Source: an uncultured Alphaproteobacteria bacterium
GTDB taxonomy: Bacteria > Pseudomonadota > Alphaproteobacteria > Caulobacterales > Hyphomonadaceae
Assembly (NCBI GenBank): GCA_903831255.1
Contig: CAIKWZ010000040.1
Coordinates: forward strand, 62,001-126,000
Reading direction: 5' to 3'
Length of the DNA stretch: 64,000 nt
The position numbers and the translations under genes were made by a program. The notes under the pieces were generated by a model that was not told where the DNA came from, did no database searches, and saw only the letters and a program-made list of their open reading frames with translations. Positions 58,393 to 64,000 of this stretch are shown here, piece by piece (position 1 is the first letter of the stretch; the number at the start of each line of letters is the position of its first letter).

Positions 58393-58432
58393 AAAAAACC
58401 CACACGCAGCCCCGAACGGGGCCGCGTATGGG
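58393..58432 (-). terminator. Strong factor-independent terminator of ssb
   Basis: Seen on the minus strand: a 15-bp stem (58432 to 58418 with 58413 to 58399, two G-T pairs) around a GTTC loop, then TTTTTTC at 58398-58392. It lies about 20 bases after the ssb stop and before gyrA, so gyrA should have its own promoter in 58282-58392. Confidence 0.9.
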
Positions 58433-58453
58433 ATTTTACACAACACTCTGAAA

Positions 58454-58933
58454 TTAAAACGGAATTTCGTCGTCGAAGTCGCCTCGGGAAAAGTCCTCGC
58501 GCTCTCCGCCTCCCCCGCCTCGGGGAGATCGGGAGGGGGCGGAACGCTCTTCGCTTATGCGCTCTCCGCCTGACGGTCCGTCGCGACCGTCCAGCATGGT
58601 GAGGGTCGAGTTATAGTTTCGAAGAACCACCTCGGTGGAATACTTATCCTGACCGTCCTTATCCTGCCACTTGCGCGTCTCGAGCTGGCCTTCAAGATAA
58701 ACCTTGGATCCCTTCTTGAGATACTGCTGACAGATCCTGACCAGCCCTTCAGAGAACACCACCACCCGGTGCCATTCCGTCTTTTCCTTGCGTTCTCCCG
58801 ACGCCTTGTCGCGCCATGTCTCAGAGGTCGCAATCGAGAGATTGACCAGCGAGGCGCCGCTGGGCAGCTGCTTGATCTCGGGATCCCGACCGAGATTTCC
58901 TATGAGGATCACCTTGTTGACCGACCCAGCCAT
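58454..58933 (-). CDS. ssb: Single-stranded DNA-binding protein
   Basis: Coats single-stranded DNA in replication and repair. Seen: 159 residues; the OB-fold with [39 protein letters not shown] and the [20 protein letters not shown] loop; a Gly/Arg/Ser-rich linker; and the acidic C-terminal tip DFDDEIPF used to bind partner proteins. A GGAGA site precedes the ATG by eight bases. It is transcribed away from the VIT/uvrA side, ends in a strong terminator, and has a LexA-type box about 158 bases upstream. Confidence 0.97.
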   Translation of the reverse strand: MAGSVNKVILIGNLGRDPEIKQLPSGASLVNLSIATSETWRDKASGERKEKTEWHRVVVFSEGLVRICQQYLKKGSKVYLEGQLETRKWQDKDGQDKYSTEVVLRNYNSTLTMLDGRDGPSGGERISEERSAPSRSPRGGGGGEREDFSRGDFDDEIPF

Positions 58934-59090
58934 GTAATGTCTCCGAATGCTCCTCCGGCCCCGGCTCGAATGCGGCCGCTCCGGTTCCTGACATGATGAT
59001 TACGCCTAAGCCCCGCCCGAACACTTGGGCGAGTTCCAATCGACCCTGACGCCCTATCCATCCACACCTATCTGACGGACAGGGATCAGT

Positions 59091-59105
59091 GTTCTTTGTT
59101 TGTTC
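59091..59105. promoter_or_regulatory. Candidate LexA (SOS) box, GTTC-N7-GTTC
   Basis: Seen: GTTC at 59091-59094, seven bases TTTGTTT, then GTTC at 59102-59105, an exact match to the direct-repeat LexA site of alphaproteobacteria (known from Caulobacter, Rhodobacter and Rhizobium-type LexA). It lies in the 269-bp gap between divergent ssb (start 58933) and the VIT-family gene (start 59203), which is followed by uvrA. Both ssb and uvrA are common SOS genes. Which promoter it serves is not settled by sequence. Confidence 0.65.
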
Positions 59106-59202
59106 TTGCATGAATTGCCGCGAAGATCAAGTCTGCCTGCCGGCTGGCCAATCGAGGTCGGGCGGGATAGGCCTCCCTCATTGATCAGTTAGGACGAACG
59201 TC

Positions 59203-59895
59203 ATGCGCTCTCATAATGAACGGCATGTCGCCTCCCGTATCGGTTGGCTCCGGGCGGCTGTCCTCGGCGCCAATGACGGTCTGGTGTCGACGGCGAGCCT
59301 TGTGGTTGGGGTCGCCGCGGCGTCCTCCGGTCGCGATGAGGTCCTGGTGGCGGGCGTCGCAGCTCTGGTGGCCGGCGCTATGTCCATGGCGGCGGGAGAG
59401 TTCGTCTCGGTCAGTTCACAGGCTGACGCCGAAGCCGCCGATCTCGCCAAGGAGACGAGAGAGCTTGCTGAAGAGCCGGAGAAGGAGCTGGCCGAACTCG
59501 CCGCCATTTTTGTCTCCAGGGGAGTTGAGCTCGAGACGGCTGAGGCTGTGGCGCGCCAGCTGTCGGCCCACGATGCTCTGGGCGCGCACGCCCGGGAGGA
59601 GCTTGGCATTTCAACGCTGACAGCCGCCCGACCCATTCAGGCGGCTTTCGCGTCCGCCGCGAGTTTCGCTGCCGGCGCCGTTTTGCCGCTTCTGACCGCG
59701 ATGATCGCCCCTGAAGCTCACCTGTCAGCTGTTGTTTCCGGCGCAACACTCGCCTGCCTGGCCGTTCTCGGCACGATCGGCGCCGGCGCCGGCGGCGCCA
59801 GTCCGCTGAAGCCCGCTCTGAGAGTGATGTTCTGGGGCGCCCTCGCCCTCGCTGCGACCGCAGGCATCGGGTCGCTTGTCGGCGCGGTGGTCTGA
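59203..59895 (+). CDS. VIT1/CCC1 family iron/manganese transporter
   Basis: Membrane transporter of the vacuolar iron transporter family, expected to move Fe2+ or Mn2+ out of the cytoplasm. Seen: 230 residues; LRAAVLGANDGLVSTASLVVG (first membrane helix with the family GANDG motif); AGAMSMAAGEFVSVSSQADAE; a charged cytoplasmic helical segment around residues 78-125 with many Glu; then three more membrane segments. AGGA lies eight bases before the ATG. It sits between ssb and uvrA, and a LexA-type box lies 98 bases upstream. Confidence 0.88.
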   Translation: MRSHNERHVASRIGWLRAAVLGANDGLVSTASLVVGVAAASSGRDEVLVAGVAALVAGAMSMAAGEFVSVSSQADAEAADLAKETRELAEEPEKELAELAAIFVSRGVELETAEAVARQLSAHDALGAHAREELGISTLTAARPIQAAFASAASFAAGAVLPLLTAMIAPEAHLSAVVSGATLACLAVLGTIGAGAGGASPLKPALRVMFWGALALAATAGIGSLVGAVV

Positions 59896-59935
59896 AACTT
59901 GGGCGCCTCCGGGGTCCGTCCGTTGGTCCTGGGGG

Positions 59936-59964
59936 ATGAAACCGGACGAGCGATCCTCTATAGA
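59936..59964 (+). promoter_or_regulatory. Candidate promoter for uvrA
   Basis: Seen: ATGAAA at 59936-59941 and TATAGA at 59959-59964 with a 17-base spacer, about 76 bases before the uvrA ATG, in the 145-bp gap after the VIT gene. Each box matches about four to five consensus bases. If real, uvrA could be transcribed independently of the VIT gene. Confidence 0.4.
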
Positions 59965-60040
59965 GCTGGTCCCGTAAAGGGAGAGGACTTGAGGCGCGTC
60001 GTTCCGCGTCTAACGAAGTCCCTCCGATGTCAGGTATCCC

Positions 60041-63004
<2,964 letters not shown>

Positions 63005-63272
63005 AATCAGGAAACCCTTCTGCGCGTTGGCGATTCGCATGAGCGTCGGACATGCGACCTGAGCGATGCCGTTAGAGTGAACAATGCGTTGAAAAAGCCG
63101 CTATCAAAGTAAAACGTTCGCTTTTTGCGGGGATTCTCGCTCAAACATCCATGCAAAGCACATATGAGAGCTTGATTTCGCCTGTCGACTGGGCTTCCAA
63201 CACATGCGTCGGTCGCAGCCGCTCTTCAGTCTGCGAAAGTGACCCAACTGATAACTGCGGAGTTTGAAGATC
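63005..63272. other. 268-bp intergenic region upstream of the HU gene
   Basis: It is less GC-rich than its surroundings and must contain the HU promoter. A TTGAAA box followed 15 bases later by TAAAAC reads near 63093-63119 on the plus strand, about 150 bases before the HU start; the short spacer makes this uncertain. No open frame or RNA gene was recognised. Confidence 0.4.
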
Positions 63273-63620
63273 ATGGCAACCGCCTCAAAGACAACCAAGA
63301 CCGCCGCAAAGCCGGCGCCGAAAGCTGCAGCTGAAAAAAAGCAGAACACCGTGAGCCTCAAGAACCTGGCCGCTGTGCTCGCTGACAAGCACGAGCTGCC
63401 GAAGAAGCAGTCCGAGGCCGTTCTCAACGATCTCGTCGCGCTTCTGGGTAAGCACCTCAAGAAGGGTGACCGCATCCGTATTCCGGGCTTCGGCATTCTG
63501 GTCGTTCGCAAGCGTGCAGCTCGCATGGGCCGTAATCCCGCCACCGGCGAAGCGGTCAAGATCAAGGCCAGCAAGAAGATCACCTTCCGTCCCGCGAAGG
63601 ACCTCAAGGAATCGATCTGA
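63273..63620 (+). CDS. hup: HU family DNA-binding protein with basic N-terminal extension
   Basis: Histone-like protein that bends DNA and compacts the nucleoid. Seen: 115 residues from the ATG at 63273; an N-terminal tail of about 27 residues rich in Ala, Lys, Pro and Thr (KTTKTAAKPAPKAAAEKK); then the HU fold (LKNLAAVLADKHELPKKQS) and the DNA-binding arm with GRNPATGEAVKIKASKK. Classical HU is about 90 residues, so the tail is an addition reminiscent of histone-H1-like tails. An in-frame TTG at 63264 is a weaker start. It is followed by a strong terminator. Confidence 0.9.
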   Translation: MATASKTTKTAAKPAPKAAAEKKQNTVSLKNLAAVLADKHELPKKQSEAVLNDLVALLGKHLKKGDRIRIPGFGILVVRKRAARMGRNPATGEAVKIKASKKITFRPAKDLKESI

Positions 63621-63631
63621 AGAAAACACAG

Positions 63632-63661
63632 CCGTCCGGGCCCAGGCCCGGACGGTTTTTT
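63632..63661 (+). terminator. Factor-independent terminator after HU gene
   Basis: Seen: CCGTCCGGGCC-CA-GGCCCGGACGG, an 11-bp perfect inverted repeat (63632-63655), followed by TTTTTT at 63656-63661, 12 bases after the HU stop. Confidence 0.92.
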
Positions 63662-63704
63662 CTGACCGCTGCGGCGGAACCCTCCGGTGGGCGATAGCTC
63701 TGAC

Positions 63705-64000
63705 CTAGCGTGGCGCGAACCCCGAAGGACGAAGACCCTTATAGAGCTCTGCTCCCGCCGCGATCGTCGGCAATGAAGCAATAGCCTGCAGTCCGGCGGC
63801 GAGGCCTCCGACAACCGCAAAAGACACCGGGCCGGCCGTACCTCCGGCGCCAAGGAACACATCCGCCAGACCCTGTACCAGGATCGCGCAGATGAGGGTT
63901 GGCGGCAGGGTCCACAACAGCACAGCGATCATTCTGAAAACGTTGCCGCGCGACCATGGCCAGGTCTGCAGGACCACGATGCGGCGCTCACCGATTGTGG
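63705..64000 (-). CDS. Hypothetical membrane protein (partial, 5' end outside window)
   Basis: Seen: an open frame on the minus strand from the window edge to a TAG at 63705-63707, about 97 residues visible. It has two or three hydrophobic segments (FRMIAVLLWTLPPTLICAIL; PVSFAVVGGLAAGLQAIASLP) and ends AGAELYKGLRPSGFAPR, a cytoplasmic-looking tail. It looks like the C-terminal part of a polytopic membrane protein. I do not recognise the family, and the true start lies beyond the window. It converges on the HU gene, with the HU terminator in between. Confidence 0.6.
   Translation of the reverse strand, partial: TIGERRIVVLQTWPWSRGNVFRMIAVLLWTLPPTLICAILVQGLADVFLGAGGTAGPVSFAVVGGLAAGLQAIASLPTIAAGAELYKGLRPSGFAPR

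Overview
The window is a GC-rich chromosomal segment of an alphaproteobacterium and consists almost entirely of core genes. Support for that assignment: a short ProRS without the editing insertion, a DUF1467 gene between mce and proS, the order rpsB-tsf-pyrH-frr-uppS-cdsA-dxr-rseP-bamA-skp, a complete 14-subunit type nuo operon followed by birA-coaX-rnj-mce, an SdhE/Mfd unit divergent from recG, and an alphaproteobacterial-type LexA box (GTTC-N7-GTTC) near ssb. The order looks closest to Caulobacterales, Maricaulales or Parvularculales, but that is an inference and no species can be named.

Layout. Positions 1-10250 (all minus strand) carry ribosomal protein S2, EF-Ts, UMP kinase and ribosome recycling factor, then undecaprenyl diphosphate, CDP-diacylglycerol and isoprenoid enzymes, the RseP protease, BamA and the start of an OmpH/Skp chaperone. 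Positions 10421-21296 (minus) carry dnaE, lolD, a lolC/E permease, proS, a DUF1467 protein, methylmalonyl-CoA epimerase, RNase J, type III pantothenate kinase and biotin ligase. Positions 21302-35892 are the nuo operon, read nuoA to nuoN on the minus strand, encoding respiratory complex I.

Positions 35893-46345 are more accessory. There is a 490-bp stretch with nothing recognisable, a two-gene unit that looks like the saccharopine route of lysine breakdown, a DUF1214/DUF1254 membrane-anchored pair, a small lipoprotein, tRNA-Asp(GTC) with its own promoter and terminator, an M1 metallopeptidase with a DUF6702 partner, and an SDR plus CaiB-type racemase/CoA-transferase downstream of mfd and closed by a strong terminator. 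Positions 46377-53601 hold mfd, sdhE, divergent recG and an unusual DUF3089 protein. Positions 53616-58933 hold two cyclophilins, coaD, gyrA and ssb. Positions 59203-63620 (plus) hold a VIT/CCC1-type metal transporter, uvrA and an HU protein with a basic N-terminal tail. A membrane protein runs off the right edge.

I found no CRISPR array, insertion sequence, prophage or clearly new defence system. The observations most worth following are the LexA-type box between ssb and the VIT transporter/uvrA genes, a DUF3089 protein that has lost its nucleophile serine, an 18-bp tandem repeat running into the end of the RNase J gene, and the unexplained 490-bp gap after nuoA.
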